Shown here: piece by piece, positions 1 to 5,577 of the stretch
Layout of the letters: the number at the start of each line of letters is the position of its first letter
Position numbering within the stretch: the stretch's first letter is position 1
Source of the DNA: DATGYC01 sp035298385
Lineage (GTDB): Bacteria; Bacillota; Sulfobacillia; Symbiobacteriales; Symbiobacteriaceae
Direction of reading: 5' to 3'
Length of the DNA: 11,409 nt
Assembly: GCA_035298385.1 (NCBI GenBank)
Contig: DATGYC010000237.1
Coordinates: 1-11,409, forward strand
Notes under the pieces: generated by a model
What the model saw: the letters and a program-made list of their open reading frames with translations, nothing else
What the model was told of the DNA's origin: nothing
Databases searched by the model: none
Program-made: the position numbers and the translations under genes

Positions 1-135
1 GGCGGAAGCGAGGTCGGCCTTGAAGGCACCAATCGACGTCTCGAGGTCGGCAAGCCAGGTCTGGAGCTCGGTGGACTGGCTACCGCCCGGGAAGACGGTG
101 TCGAGGTTCCAGGTAAGGGGTAGGGGCTTGGCCAT
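1..135 (-). CDS. Oligoendopeptidase F-like M3 metallopeptidase, N-terminal fragment
   Basis: Reading the minus strand from the ATG at 135 gives 45 codons open to the window edge, beginning MAKPLPLTWNLDTVFPGG. The pattern TW-N/D-LD-x-x-FPGGS followed by an amphipathic helix is the usual N-terminus of bacterial oligoendopeptidase F / M3B family zinc peptidases, which cleave short peptides in the cytoplasm. The HExxH zinc site would lie far downstream, outside the window, so catalytic competence cannot be judged. An SD-like AGGCG lies about 6 nt before the ATG. The gene is divergent from the subtilase, with a 170-nt shared upstream region. The family call rests only on the N-terminal motif. Confidence 0.6.
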   Translation of the reverse strand, partial: MAKPLPLTWNLDTVFPGGSQSTELQTWLADLETSIGAFKADLASA

Positions 136-153
136 GGAATCGCCTCACTTCGG

Positions 154-169
154 AAGAGTAGATACTCTT
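154..169. promoter_or_regulatory. 16-bp palindrome between divergent genes
   Basis: AAGAGTA-GA-TACTCTT is a perfect 7-bp inverted repeat with a 2-bp centre. It begins 19 bp upstream of the peptidase ATG and lies in the divergent region shared with the subtilase. Its size and position suit a dimeric repressor operator overlapping the peptidase promoter, but I see no clear -35/-10 pair here. The regulatory role is an inference. Confidence 0.35.
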
Positions 170-218
170 AGGACGTTTCACGCTGCGAAATTGATGCTAG
201 GTACCGCTGAAAAAGTGA

Positions 219-252
219 TGCTCACGTACTAGCCTTGCCCAGTACGTGAGCA
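219..252. repeat. 12-bp inverted repeat (hairpin) upstream of the subtilase
   Basis: TGCTCACGTACT (219-230) and AGTACGTGAGCA (241-252) are perfectly complementary around a 10-nt loop. Read on the minus strand the stem gains further pairs and is followed by TCACTTTTTC, so it could stop minus-strand transcription coming antisense through the subtilase. Read on the plus strand there is no U tract. The right arm contains the GTG at 246 that opens the longest subtilase frame, which argues that this GTG is not the used start. Confidence 0.45.
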
Positions 253-305
253 CCGGACCGCCCCTCGCACCCCCGCATAGGCTGGACCGAGGGGCGGATG
301 CAAGA

Positions 306-1361
306 ATGGGCCGAACGCCTTCCCTGGTGCTCCTGCACCCCACGGCTCACCTGATGCGGACGGTGGACCTCTTCCGATCACGCTACGCCCTGCACGTGGA
401 GCCACTGCCGCTGATCCACGGGTTTGCGTGCGCGGATCGCTTGCCGAACGCCCTCTTGACGCAGGAGCCGGCGGTCTGCTCCGTCGAGACCGATCAAGCG
501 GTCGAGAGCAGCAGCTCTGCGCTTCCCCGCCGGGCCGTACCGGAGCCGCTCGCTCGGATACGGGCGCCCCTGGCGTGGACCCGTTCGGAGGGCGAGGGCG
601 TAGCCGTCGCGGTACTAGACTCCGGCGTGGACCACAAGCACCCGCTCCTGACAGTCAACCTAGGTCCGGGCCAGAACCTGGTGGAGCCTGGGCGCCCCCC
701 GCTGGATGATTCGGGCCATGGCACTCACATCGCTGGCCTGATCGCGGCCCAGCGTACCGCCGCACTCGTCATCGGCGTAGCCCCCCGGACGCTCGTGCAT
801 CCGGTCAAGATCTTAACCAAAAACGGCCGCGGCCAGCTCTCGGATCTGATCCGGGGGATCGGCTGGGCCGTCGATCAGAGACTCCCGCTGATCAACCTCT
901 CCGCCGGTGTCCCCGAGCCATCCGACTCGTTGATTCGGGCCGTCCGAGCGGCGACCTCTGCTGGTACGCTGATCATCGCTGCCGCTGGCAACGGGGGCGG
1001 CACGGTGGGTTACCCCGCGGCTCTGCCGGAGGTGGTGGCTGTCACAGCGCTCGACAATCAGAACGAGGTGGCGCCGTTCTGCGCCACCGGAACCGGCGTC
1101 GACTTGGCAGCGCCGGGGGTCTCCCTCCTCTCCACCCTGCCGGGCGGCGGGACCGGTCGCAAGAGCGGGACCTCCTTCGCCGCACCGCTCGTCGCTGGGG
1201 CGGCGGCGCTCTACCTAGCGCTCGAGCCGAAGGCCACGCCAGCCCAAGTGAAGGAGGCGCTGCTGGCGACGGTCACTCCCCTGCCGGGCGTGCCGGTCAC
1301 GGCTGCTGGCGCTGGGCGTCTGGACCTGTGGAACCTTGTGCGGTTTGCCGGCTCCGACTAA
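306..1361 (+). CDS. Subtilisin-like serine protease (peptidase S8)
   Basis: This is an S8 family serine endopeptidase. Numbered from the longest possible frame (GTG 246), the catalytic triad is Asp125 (AVLDSGVDH), His158 (DSGHGTHIAG) and Ser310 (SGTSFAAPLVAG), with oxyanion Asn249 (AAAGNGGG), so it looks active. Residues about 30-87 resemble the end of an inhibitor-I9 propeptide (GFACADRL ... PAVCSVETDQAV). I prefer the ATG at 306 (residue 21): it has a GAGGGG stretch upstream, while GTG 246 lies inside a hairpin. With either start there is no convincing signal peptide, although a propeptide seems present. The maturation route and location are therefore unclear: a non-classical exported enzyme or a cytoplasmic one. 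It is an isolated plus-strand gene with its own terminator. Confidence 0.9.
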   Translation: MGRTPSLVLLHPTAHLMRTVDLFRSRYALHVEPLPLIHGFACADRLPNALLTQEPAVCSVETDQAVESSSSALPRRAVPEPLARIRAPLAWTRSEGEGVAVAVLDSGVDHKHPLLTVNLGPGQNLVEPGRPPLDDSGHGTHIAGLIAAQRTAALVIGVAPRTLVHPVKILTKNGRGQLSDLIRGIGWAVDQRLPLINLSAGVPEPSDSLIRAVRAATSAGTLIIAAAGNGGGTVGYPAALPEVVAVTALDNQNEVAPFCATGTGVDLAAPGVSLLSTLPGGGTGRKSGTSFAAPLVAGAAALYLALEPKATPAQVKEALLATVTPLPGVPVTAAGAGRLDLWNLVRFAGSD

Positions 1362-1366
1362 GCAAG

Positions 1367-1401
1367 ACTCCCCTGCCGAATGACCGGCAGGGGAGTTTTT
1401 T
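1367..1401 (+). terminator. Intrinsic terminator of the subtilase gene
   Basis: A perfect 12-bp stem (ACTCCCCTGCCG at 1367-1378 with 1385-1396), a 6-nt loop and a run of six T at 1396-1401 begin 5 nt after the stop codon. This is a textbook rho-independent terminator on the plus strand. Confidence 0.93.
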
Positions 1402-1409
1402 ACAATGGC

Positions 1410-1441
1410 GTAGGGGAAGGGTCTGTACACCCTTCCCCTAC
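1410..1441 (-). terminator. Strong hairpin after the SRP RNA, possible 3' end
   Basis: GTAGGGGAAGGG (1410-1421) pairs perfectly with 1430-1441 around an 8-nt loop. On the minus strand it begins 9 nt past the SRP RNA closing stem, where a terminator would be expected. The sequence after it (GCCATTG) is not U-rich, so it may act as a processing or exonuclease barrier, or work together with the second hairpin at 1367-1396. Confidence 0.45.
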
Positions 1442-1450
1442 ATAAGTAAT

Positions 1451-1522
1451 GCCCACCTAGTAACCCGACAGTGTGCTGCTTCCTTCCGGACCTGACACGT
1501 TGCCGCCGGGTTACTACCGGGC
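1451..1522 (-). ncRNA. ffs: Signal recognition particle RNA, small bacterial type
   Basis: The minus strand carries the SRP domain IV signature GTCAGGTCCGGAAGGAAGCA, with the GGAA tetraloop closed by TCC/GGA and the asymmetric internal loop bound by the Ffh M domain. Outside it are an inner stem (GTG/CAC) and an outer stem of TAGTAACCCG with CGGGTTACTA, closed by GCCC/GGGC. The RNA scaffolds Ffh for co-translational targeting of membrane and secreted proteins. The closed fold spans only about 72 nt, near the lower limit for bacterial SRP RNA, and has no Alu domain. Its 5' G directly follows the CCA end of tRNA-Met, so the 5' end is probably made by tRNA 3' processing. Exact ends are inferred from the folding. 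Confidence 0.9.
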
Positions 1523-1599
1523 TGGTAGCGGTGGCTGGATTTGAACCAGCGACACCACGGGTATGAACCGTGTGCTCTGACCAACTGAGCTACACCGCC
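1523..1599 (-). tRNA. tRNA-Met(CAU), elongator type
   Basis: A 77-nt cloverleaf with CCA encoded. The acceptor stem is GGCGGTG/CACCGCT with a G-U first pair. The D arm is GCTCAGTTGGTCAGAGC. The anticodon stem is CACGG/CCGTG with loop TTCATAC, giving anticodon CAT. The T arm is GCTGG-TTCAAAT-CCAGC. It lacks the C1-A72 mismatch and the three G-C pairs at the base of the anticodon stem that mark initiators, and resembles the B. subtilis elongator tRNA-Met. It is the first product of a transcript that continues into the SRP RNA. Confidence 0.97.
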
Positions 1600-1636
1600 A
1601 TTTTCGTTGCCTGGGGAGGTCCCCCGGCGAGTTCTT

Positions 1637-1665
1637 ATGATACCATCAAGCCGCTCGGTGGGCAA
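1637..1665 (-). promoter_or_regulatory. Sigma-A promoter for tRNA-Met / SRP RNA
   Basis: The minus strand has TTGCCC (1665-1660), a 17-bp spacer and TATCAT (1642-1637), close to consensus at -10. The predicted start near 1630 leaves a leader of about 30 nt before the tRNA 5' end, to be removed by RNase P. Confidence 0.7.
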
Positions 1666-1677
1666 CCCCCTTTTATG

Positions 1678-1731
1678 CTTGGCCGAAACTGCCAAGTCGA
1701 TGGCGCCCCCCGCTGCGGTAGGAGCGCCATC
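1678..1731 (-). other. Tandem hairpins downstream of the PBP gene
   Basis: Directly after the PBP stop codon, GATGGCGC (1699-1706) pairs with GCGCCATC (1724-1731). Three nt further on, CTTGGC (1678-1683) pairs with GCCAAG (1691-1696). Neither is followed by a T run on the minus strand, so these look like 3' end stabilising or weak termination structures. Read-through into the tRNA unit is possible. Confidence 0.35.
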
Positions 1732-3489
1732 CTATTCGACTCGAGCCCGAATCCCGGCGCCGATCGCACCGAAGATCGGGGCAGCGACCATGCCGCCCAT
1801 CCCGCCCTCCTCGACCAGGACGGTGATCACGTACTTCGGCCTCTCTAGCGGGGTCCAGCCAGCGAACCAGGCGTGCTCCACCGGGCGCCCGCCCGCCCCC
1901 ACCGCCTCCGCCGTCCCCGTCTTGCCGGCGCTCCCCCAACCGGGAACCCACGCCGCCTGACCCGTCCCCTCCCCCCCGAGCTCCGTCACGGCCCGGAGGA
2001 AGGACTGCAGGTTCTTGGCCGTCTCCCGCGAGAGCACCCGCAGCGGCGGTGCCACAGCGGGCGCCGCCAAGACCCGCCCCTCGGGCGAACGGACCGCCTC
2101 TACCACCCGGACCGATGGTAGCCGCCCCCCGTTGGCGATGGCTGCGAAGACTCGAGCCATCTGCAGCGGCGTAGCCGTAAGGCCCTGACCAAAGGCGGCC
2201 TGGGCGACCTCGCCGGGCCAGTTCATCGTCGGGAGGGTGCCGCTGGCCTCGCCCCAGAGCCCCGTCGCTCCCGTCGGGGCGCCCAGTTCGAAGCGGCGGA
2301 AGAGCTCCTGCATCCCCGCCTTGCCGAGGCCTTCGACGCCCACCTTCGCCCACGGCGTATTGCAGGAGTGGGCGAACGCCTCTGGGAGGCCGACACTGCC
2401 CCACGGTCCAGTCAGGTCCTTGATCACCCCGGTCCCAACCCGGTAGGTCCCGCTGCAGTCGACCTGCCCATCGGGCTGCCACAACGCTCGATCGAGGGCG
2501 AGCCCCGCCACCGGCACCTTGAAGATGGAGCCCGGTGGATAGGCCTGCAGCGCCCGATTGACCTGGCAGCCGGCCTGCAGCCCCTGTTGCGTACAGAGGG
2601 CGCCACTCTGCCCGATCTGCGGGCGGGAGGCCATCGCCAGCAACTCGCCCGTATTCGGATCCAGGACGACGGCGGCGGCGCGGAAGGGGGCGCCCCCGTT
2701 CGCCTTACTCCAGTCGGTCCCAGCCTTGTCTAAAGCCGCCTCAACCGCGGCTTGAACCTCCGCTGAGATGGTCGTCCAGACGTGGTCCGGCTCCTTCCCG
2801 CCCGGCACGCGGACGGTCCAGGTCCCGCCCGACATCGAGCCACCGCGCGCGTTCAGGGCCGTGCTAAGCGTCGGCACCGCACCGCCGGCCAGCTCTGGCT
2901 GGTAGAGCCGCTCCAGCCCCATCGCCCCAGTCCCGTCCGAGAGATGGCCCACCAGGTGGCGGGCCAAGGAGTTGGGGCCGTACCGCTGACCGCTCGGGGC
3001 GATCTGCAAGCCGGGGAGGCGAAGACGCTGGACCTGCTGCAGGAGTTGGGGCGATAACGACTCGACCAGCCAGAGCGGTTGGTGTGAGGGCGCCCCCTTC
3101 ATGCGAGCGACCAGAAGCGCCTGCAGATCCGCCTTGGCGCCCGACACAGCGGTTGCACTCGACGGGCCTACTACGGGCCGGAGCCGCTCACCAAAGAGTC
3201 CGACCAGCGCCTTCGCCGTCCCCACCTGATCCTGCACCAGCGCGGGGAAGAGGACGAGTCCCCACGTCGCCGCTGGATCCGTCAGCGGGACCCCATTCCG
3301 ATCCAAGATCAGGCCACGCTGCGCCGCCAGTGGTAGCGCCAGGGTGCGCTGCGCATACGCGGCGCGGGCCAGCCCCTCGCGCTCCCCAATCTGGAAGGCG
3401 AAGAGCCGGCCTGCAAGTAAGAGGGTCAACAGCGTCAGCAGCAGAACGACACCCAGGATTCGACGGGCAAGGGCGAGCCGGGGCAGCAT
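1732..3489 (-). CDS. Class B penicillin-binding protein (peptidoglycan transpeptidase)
   Basis: 585 residues with a single N-terminal membrane anchor (about 10-30), a PBP dimerisation domain, then a transpeptidase domain. The three active-site motifs are intact: Ser321-x-x-Lys324 (YPPGSIFKV), Ser375-Cys-Asn377 (AHSCNTPW) and Lys523-Thr-Gly525 (GSAGKTGTAEA). AAAVVLDPNTGELLAMAS at about 271-288 is the usual entry strand. There is no glycosyltransferase domain, so it is a monofunctional cross-linking enzyme of the FtsI / PBP2 / SpoVD type acting outside the membrane. An SD (GAAGG) lies about 8 nt before the ATG. It is 44 nt downstream of the secreted DUF2680-like gene and probably co-transcribed with it. 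I cannot tell whether it serves division, elongation or sporulation. Confidence 0.93.
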   Translation of the reverse strand: MLPRLALARRILGVVLLLTLLTLLLAGRLFAFQIGEREGLARAAYAQRTLALPLAAQRGLILDRNGVPLTDPAATWGLVLFPALVQDQVGTAKALVGLFGERLRPVVGPSSATAVSGAKADLQALLVARMKGAPSHQPLWLVESLSPQLLQQVQRLRLPGLQIAPSGQRYGPNSLARHLVGHLSDGTGAMGLERLYQPELAGGAVPTLSTALNARGGSMSGGTWTVRVPGGKEPDHVWTTISAEVQAAVEAALDKAGTDWSKANGGAPFRAAAVVLDPNTGELLAMASRPQIGQSGALCTQQGLQAGCQVNRALQAYPPGSIFKVPVAGLALDRALWQPDGQVDCSGTYRVGTGVIKDLTGPWGSVGLPEAFAHSCNTPWAKVGVEGLGKAGMQELFRRFELGAPTGATGLWGEASGTLPTMNWPGEVAQAAFGQGLTATPLQMARVFAAIANGGRLPSVRVVEAVRSPEGRVLAAPAVAPPLRVLSRETAKNLQSFLRAVTELGGEGTGQAAWVPGWGSAGKTGTAEAVGAGGRPVEHAWFAGWTPLERPKYVITVLVEEGGMGGMVAAPIFGAIGAGIRARVE

Positions 3490-3497
3490 GAGATCAC

Positions 3498-3524
3498 CTT
3501 CTCCCGGGCAATGATGCCCAGAAG
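3498..3524 (-). promoter_or_regulatory. Hairpin overlapping the PBP ribosome-binding site
   Basis: On the minus strand CTTCT-GGGC pairs with GCCC-GGG-AGAAG (a 3-nt bulge and a 6-nt loop). The 3' arm AGAAG is part of the SD of the PBP gene. The fold would hide the SD when the upstream gene is not being translated, giving possible translational coupling. The stem is short, so the regulatory effect is an inference. Confidence 0.35.
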
Positions 3525-3533
3525 ACGGCTAAG

Positions 3534-3944
3534 CTAACCCTGTACCGAGGAGGGCTTCGCCGACCGGTGCGACTGCCACTTCTTGCCCGGAGGACCTTGG
3601 CGATGGCCCATCATTGCATGCTTGGTCAGCAACTGCTCGGCCTGCTCCTTCGTGATCTTGCCGTCCTTGACGGCCTGGTCGATCACGGCCTTAGAATCAA
3701 GCTTGAACTGCGCAAACGCCTTCTGGTGCAGCGTCTGGATCTGGGCCATCACGTCGGCCTGCGCCTGGGTGATCTTGCCCTCCTTGACTAGTTGGTCCAG
3801 GCTGGGCCGCTTGCCCATCTTGTCATGGTGCCCGTGGGCTACCTGGGCGCCCTCTGGGGTTGTGGCGGCGACCGCGACTCCGGTGACCAGGACCCCGGAG
3901 AGCAAGACCGCTCCGGCCGCGACGAGCCACTTCTTGGTGAGCAT
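3534..3944 (-). CDS. Secreted DUF2680-like protein with two helical repeats
   Basis: 136 residues. A clear signal peptide (MLTKKWLVAAGAVLLSGVLV) ends near TGVAVA-A at residue 27. The mature part holds two copies of a short motif, LDQLVKEGKITQAQADVM (49-66) and IDQAVKDGKITKEQAEQL (88-105), which resembles the (V)KDGKIT-x-x-QA-x-x-(I/L) unit of DUF2680 / YckD-type secreted proteins of Firmicutes. The flanks are rich in His, Met and Lys (HGHHDKMGKR, KHAMMGHRQGPPGKK), which could bind metal or the cell wall. AAAGGAG lies 9 nt before the ATG. It is followed after 44 nt by the PBP gene. No enzymatic residues are recognisable and the function is unknown. Confidence 0.8.
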   Translation of the reverse strand: MLTKKWLVAAGAVLLSGVLVTGVAVAATTPEGAQVAHGHHDKMGKRPSLDQLVKEGKITQAQADVMAQIQTLHQKAFAQFKLDSKAVIDQAVKDGKITKEQAEQLLTKHAMMGHRQGPPGKKWQSHRSAKPSSVQG

Positions 3945-4001
3945 CGTGCATCGCTCCTTTGGATCAGCTTTGGGACGGCCGAAGATCGTCTTCAGCCAGC
4001 G

Positions 4002-4023
4002 TTAGCCTACCCCAATTGGCTAA
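4002..4023. promoter_or_regulatory. Inverted repeat upstream of the secreted DUF2680-like gene
   Basis: TTAGCC (4002-4007) and GGCTAA (4018-4023) flank 10 nt that include the palindrome CCAATTGG (4012-4019). It begins 58 bp upstream of the ATG at 3944 and could be an operator. I could not pick out a convincing -35/-10 pair, so this is tentative. Confidence 0.25.
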
Positions 4024-4064
4024 GAGTGGGCTGTGACGAAGCTGAGAAGAGCCTAAGAATCACC

Positions 4065-4094
4065 AGAGCCCGATGCGCAGTGGCATCGGGCTCT
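4065..4094 (-). terminator. Hairpin terminator after mltG
   Basis: AGAGCCCGATGC (4065-4076) pairs perfectly with 4083-4094 around a 6-nt loop, 7 nt after the mltG stop. The minus-strand tail is GGTGATTCTTAGG, only mildly T-rich, so termination may be partial. Confidence 0.6.
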
Positions 4095-4101
4095 GACAGC
4101 C

Positions 4102-5130
4102 TTATGGCTTCTTCTGGGTGGCGTTCGCCTCGGCCTTGGCGACGTTCTCGTTGTGCTGTTCGAGGGTCTCAGCGAAGAAGTGCTCGTTCGACCCATCCGC
4201 CTTAGCGACGAAGTAGAAGTACGGATGCTTCTCTGCGAAGAGGACCGCTTCAAGGGCGGCCTTGCCGGGCGCCGCAATCGGGCCGGGCGGTAGGCCTGGT
4301 ACCTTATAGGTGTTGTACGGCGAGTCGATCTCGAGGTCCTTATAAAGGAGTGCCTCACCCTTCGGCTTGCCCAGGGCATAGTAGACGGTAGGGTCCGCCT
4401 GCAGCGGCCAGTTGTCCCGCAGCCGGTTTAGATAGACCCCAGCGATGCGCGGCATCTCCGTCACCTTCCCCGCCTCACCCTGGACGATCGAGGCGAGCGT
4501 CGTCACCTGGTGGACCGTGAGGCCAAGCGTAGCCGCCTGCGCCTTCCAGGCCGGGGTCCAGAGTGCGGCGTACTGCTCCGTCATCCGCTTTACCAGCGCC
4601 TCCGCCGTCGTCGACCGCTCCCAGTCGTAGGCGGCTGGGAAGAGGTAGCCCTCCAGCGGCTCCTTCACGCCCATGACGGGAGCGACGTCGCCAACCGTCA
4701 TCGGCTGGTGCGCAGCCTGCAGGAAGGCCTCCTTCGTCGTCATCCCCGAGGCCGCCACACGCTCAGCGATCTCAGCGATCGTCAGGCCCTCGGGGAGGAT
4801 CACCCGCCGGATGACGACCTCCCCACTGATCAGCTTAGCCAGGATCTCCTCAGCGGAGAGCGAGGCTGTCAGTTGGTACTCACCAGACTTGATCTGGCCG
4901 TCCTTCCCCTCTTTGCGCACCCAGAGGCGGAAGATGAGCGGGTCTGCGATCACTCCAGCCGCTTTCAGTCGTTCCGCCACCTGCGCGGTCGATGCACCCG
5001 CAGGCACCTCGACCGTTACCGGCGTCTTGCTGGCGGGATCGACCGGTTTAAGCCCACGCTGGAACCAGAACCCGGCGCCGACGCTTGCACCGACGAAGAG
5101 CAGAAGTAGGCTAGCCAGCCAACGGCGCAT
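4102..5130 (-). CDS. mltG: Endolytic murein transglycosylase MltG (YceG family)
   Basis: 342 residues. MltG cleaves nascent peptidoglycan strands inside the chain and releases them from the synthase. There is an N-terminal membrane anchor (about 4-22), a LysM-like region (about 37-90), then the YceG catalytic domain with EGYLFP (160-165), the active-site stretch ASIVQGEAGKVTEMPRIAGV with likely catalytic Glu219, LQADPTVYYALG (243-254) and SPYNTY...GLPPGPIAAPG (270-289). The length is typical. I chose the ATG at 5130, with GAGGGG 6 nt upstream; the open frame extends further 5' only through the yrzB region out of frame. A terminator lies between yrzB and this gene, so its expression probably depends on read-through. 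Confidence 0.95.
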   Translation of the reverse strand: MRRWLASLLLLFVGASVGAGFWFQRGLKPVDPASKTPVTVEVPAGASTAQVAERLKAAGVIADPLIFRLWVRKEGKDGQIKSGEYQLTASLSAEEILAKLISGEVVIRRVILPEGLTIAEIAERVAASGMTTKEAFLQAAHQPMTVGDVAPVMGVKEPLEGYLFPAAYDWERSTTAEALVKRMTEQYAALWTPAWKAQAATLGLTVHQVTTLASIVQGEAGKVTEMPRIAGVYLNRLRDNWPLQADPTVYYALGKPKGEALLYKDLEIDSPYNTYKVPGLPPGPIAAPGKAALEAVLFAEKHPYFYFVAKADGSNEHFFAETLEQHNENVAKAEANATQKKP

Positions 5131-5151
5131 CAAGTCCCCTCCCACGCATGC

Positions 5152-5177
5152 AAAAAGGGAGCCCAGACGGGCTCCCT
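5152..5177 (-). terminator. Intrinsic terminator / attenuator between yrzB and mltG
   Basis: On the minus strand AGGGAGCCC-GTCT-GGGCTCCCT is a perfect 9-bp stem followed by TTTTTGC. It begins 9 nt after the yrzB stop and ends about 22 nt before the mltG ATG, leaving no room for a promoter between the stem and mltG. It should set the yrzB:mltG ratio or be a regulated read-through point. Confidence 0.85.
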
Positions 5178-5185
5178 GACATTGC

Positions 5186-5500
5186 TTACTTGCCCGACTC
5201 CTCTTCAAACTCCTCGTCGTCGAGCATCTCTTCCCAGGCCTCAGCGACCTGCTCGAACTCGGCCTCGTCCTCGATCTCCACCAGAACGTCCTCGCCGTCC
5301 TCGGTGTCGATCCGCAGGATGATCGCCTGGTCCTCTTCCTCACCGGCGTGGACCGGCAACAGAATGGCGTAATCCTTCTCTTCAACCTTAATAACCTGGA
5401 CAATCGAGAACTCGTGCTCGTTGCCCTCTTCGTCCGTCAGGACGATAATCTCTTCGTCATGGTCGTGCTCATGATCGTGATCGTGATCGTGCTGGCTCAC
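5186..5500 (-). CDS. yrzB: DUF1292 (UPF0473, YrzB family) small acidic protein
   Basis: 104 residues, very acidic. The core EEIIVLTDEEGNEHEFSIVQ followed by an IKVEEKDYAILLPV strand and a second acidic strand pair is the DUF1292 pattern found between ruvX and mltG in Firmicutes. Molecular function is unknown for the family. The N-terminus HDHDHDHEHDHD (4-15) is a His/Asp tract that could bind a divalent metal; it is encoded by tandem GATCGT units in the DNA. I chose GTG at 5500 because GAGGTGG lies about 5 nt upstream; the in-frame GTG at 5509 would overlap that SD. A consensus-like promoter precedes it by about 25 nt. Confidence 0.9.
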   Translation of the reverse strand: MSQHDHDHDHEHDHDEEIIVLTDEEGNEHEFSIVQVIKVEEKDYAILLPVHAGEEEDQAIILRIDTEDGEDVLVEIEDEAEFEQVAEAWEEMLDDEEFEEESGK

Positions 5501-5519
5501 CGAGACCACCTCAACTCAC

Positions 5520-5534
5520 AATGATAGTATCATT
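5520..5534. promoter_or_regulatory. 15-bp palindrome over the yrzB promoter start region
   Basis: AATGATA-G-TATCATT is a perfect 7-bp inverted repeat around one base. It overlaps the end of the -10 hexamer and the predicted start point of the yrzB promoter, the classical place for a repressor operator. The binding protein is unknown. Confidence 0.45.
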
Positions 5535-5560
5535 CTACCTGTCCGGAAATGGCATGTCAA
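5532..5560 (-). promoter_or_regulatory. Strong sigma-A promoter for yrzB (and mltG by read-through)
   Basis: The minus strand reads TTGACA (5560-5555, perfect -35), a 17-bp spacer, then TAGAAT (5537-5532, five of six). The predicted start near 5525 gives a 25-nt leader. It lies just beyond the ruvX stop, so yrzB has its own promoter rather than depending only on ruvX transcription. Confidence 0.75.
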
Positions 5561-5577
5561 ACCAAGAAGTTGACCAC

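Noticed and set aside
1438..1695. 85-codon minus-strand open frame over the tRNA and SRP RNA
   Set aside because: Its sequence is a translation of the tRNA-Met and SRP RNA genes.
1673..2482. 269-codon minus-strand open frame
   Set aside because: Overlaps the PBP transpeptidase domain in another frame and is almost all Gly/Arg/Ala; a GC-driven shadow.
5131..5403. N-terminal extension of the mltG frame up to 5403
   Set aside because: It reads through yrzB in the wrong frame and through the terminator at 5152-5177, giving an Arg/Ser-rich sequence; the ATG at 5130 has the SD and the membrane anchor.
5464..5491. Tandem GATCGT units as a possible CRISPR-like or intergenic repeat
   Set aside because: They lie inside the yrzB coding frame and simply encode the His/Asp tail; there are no spacers.
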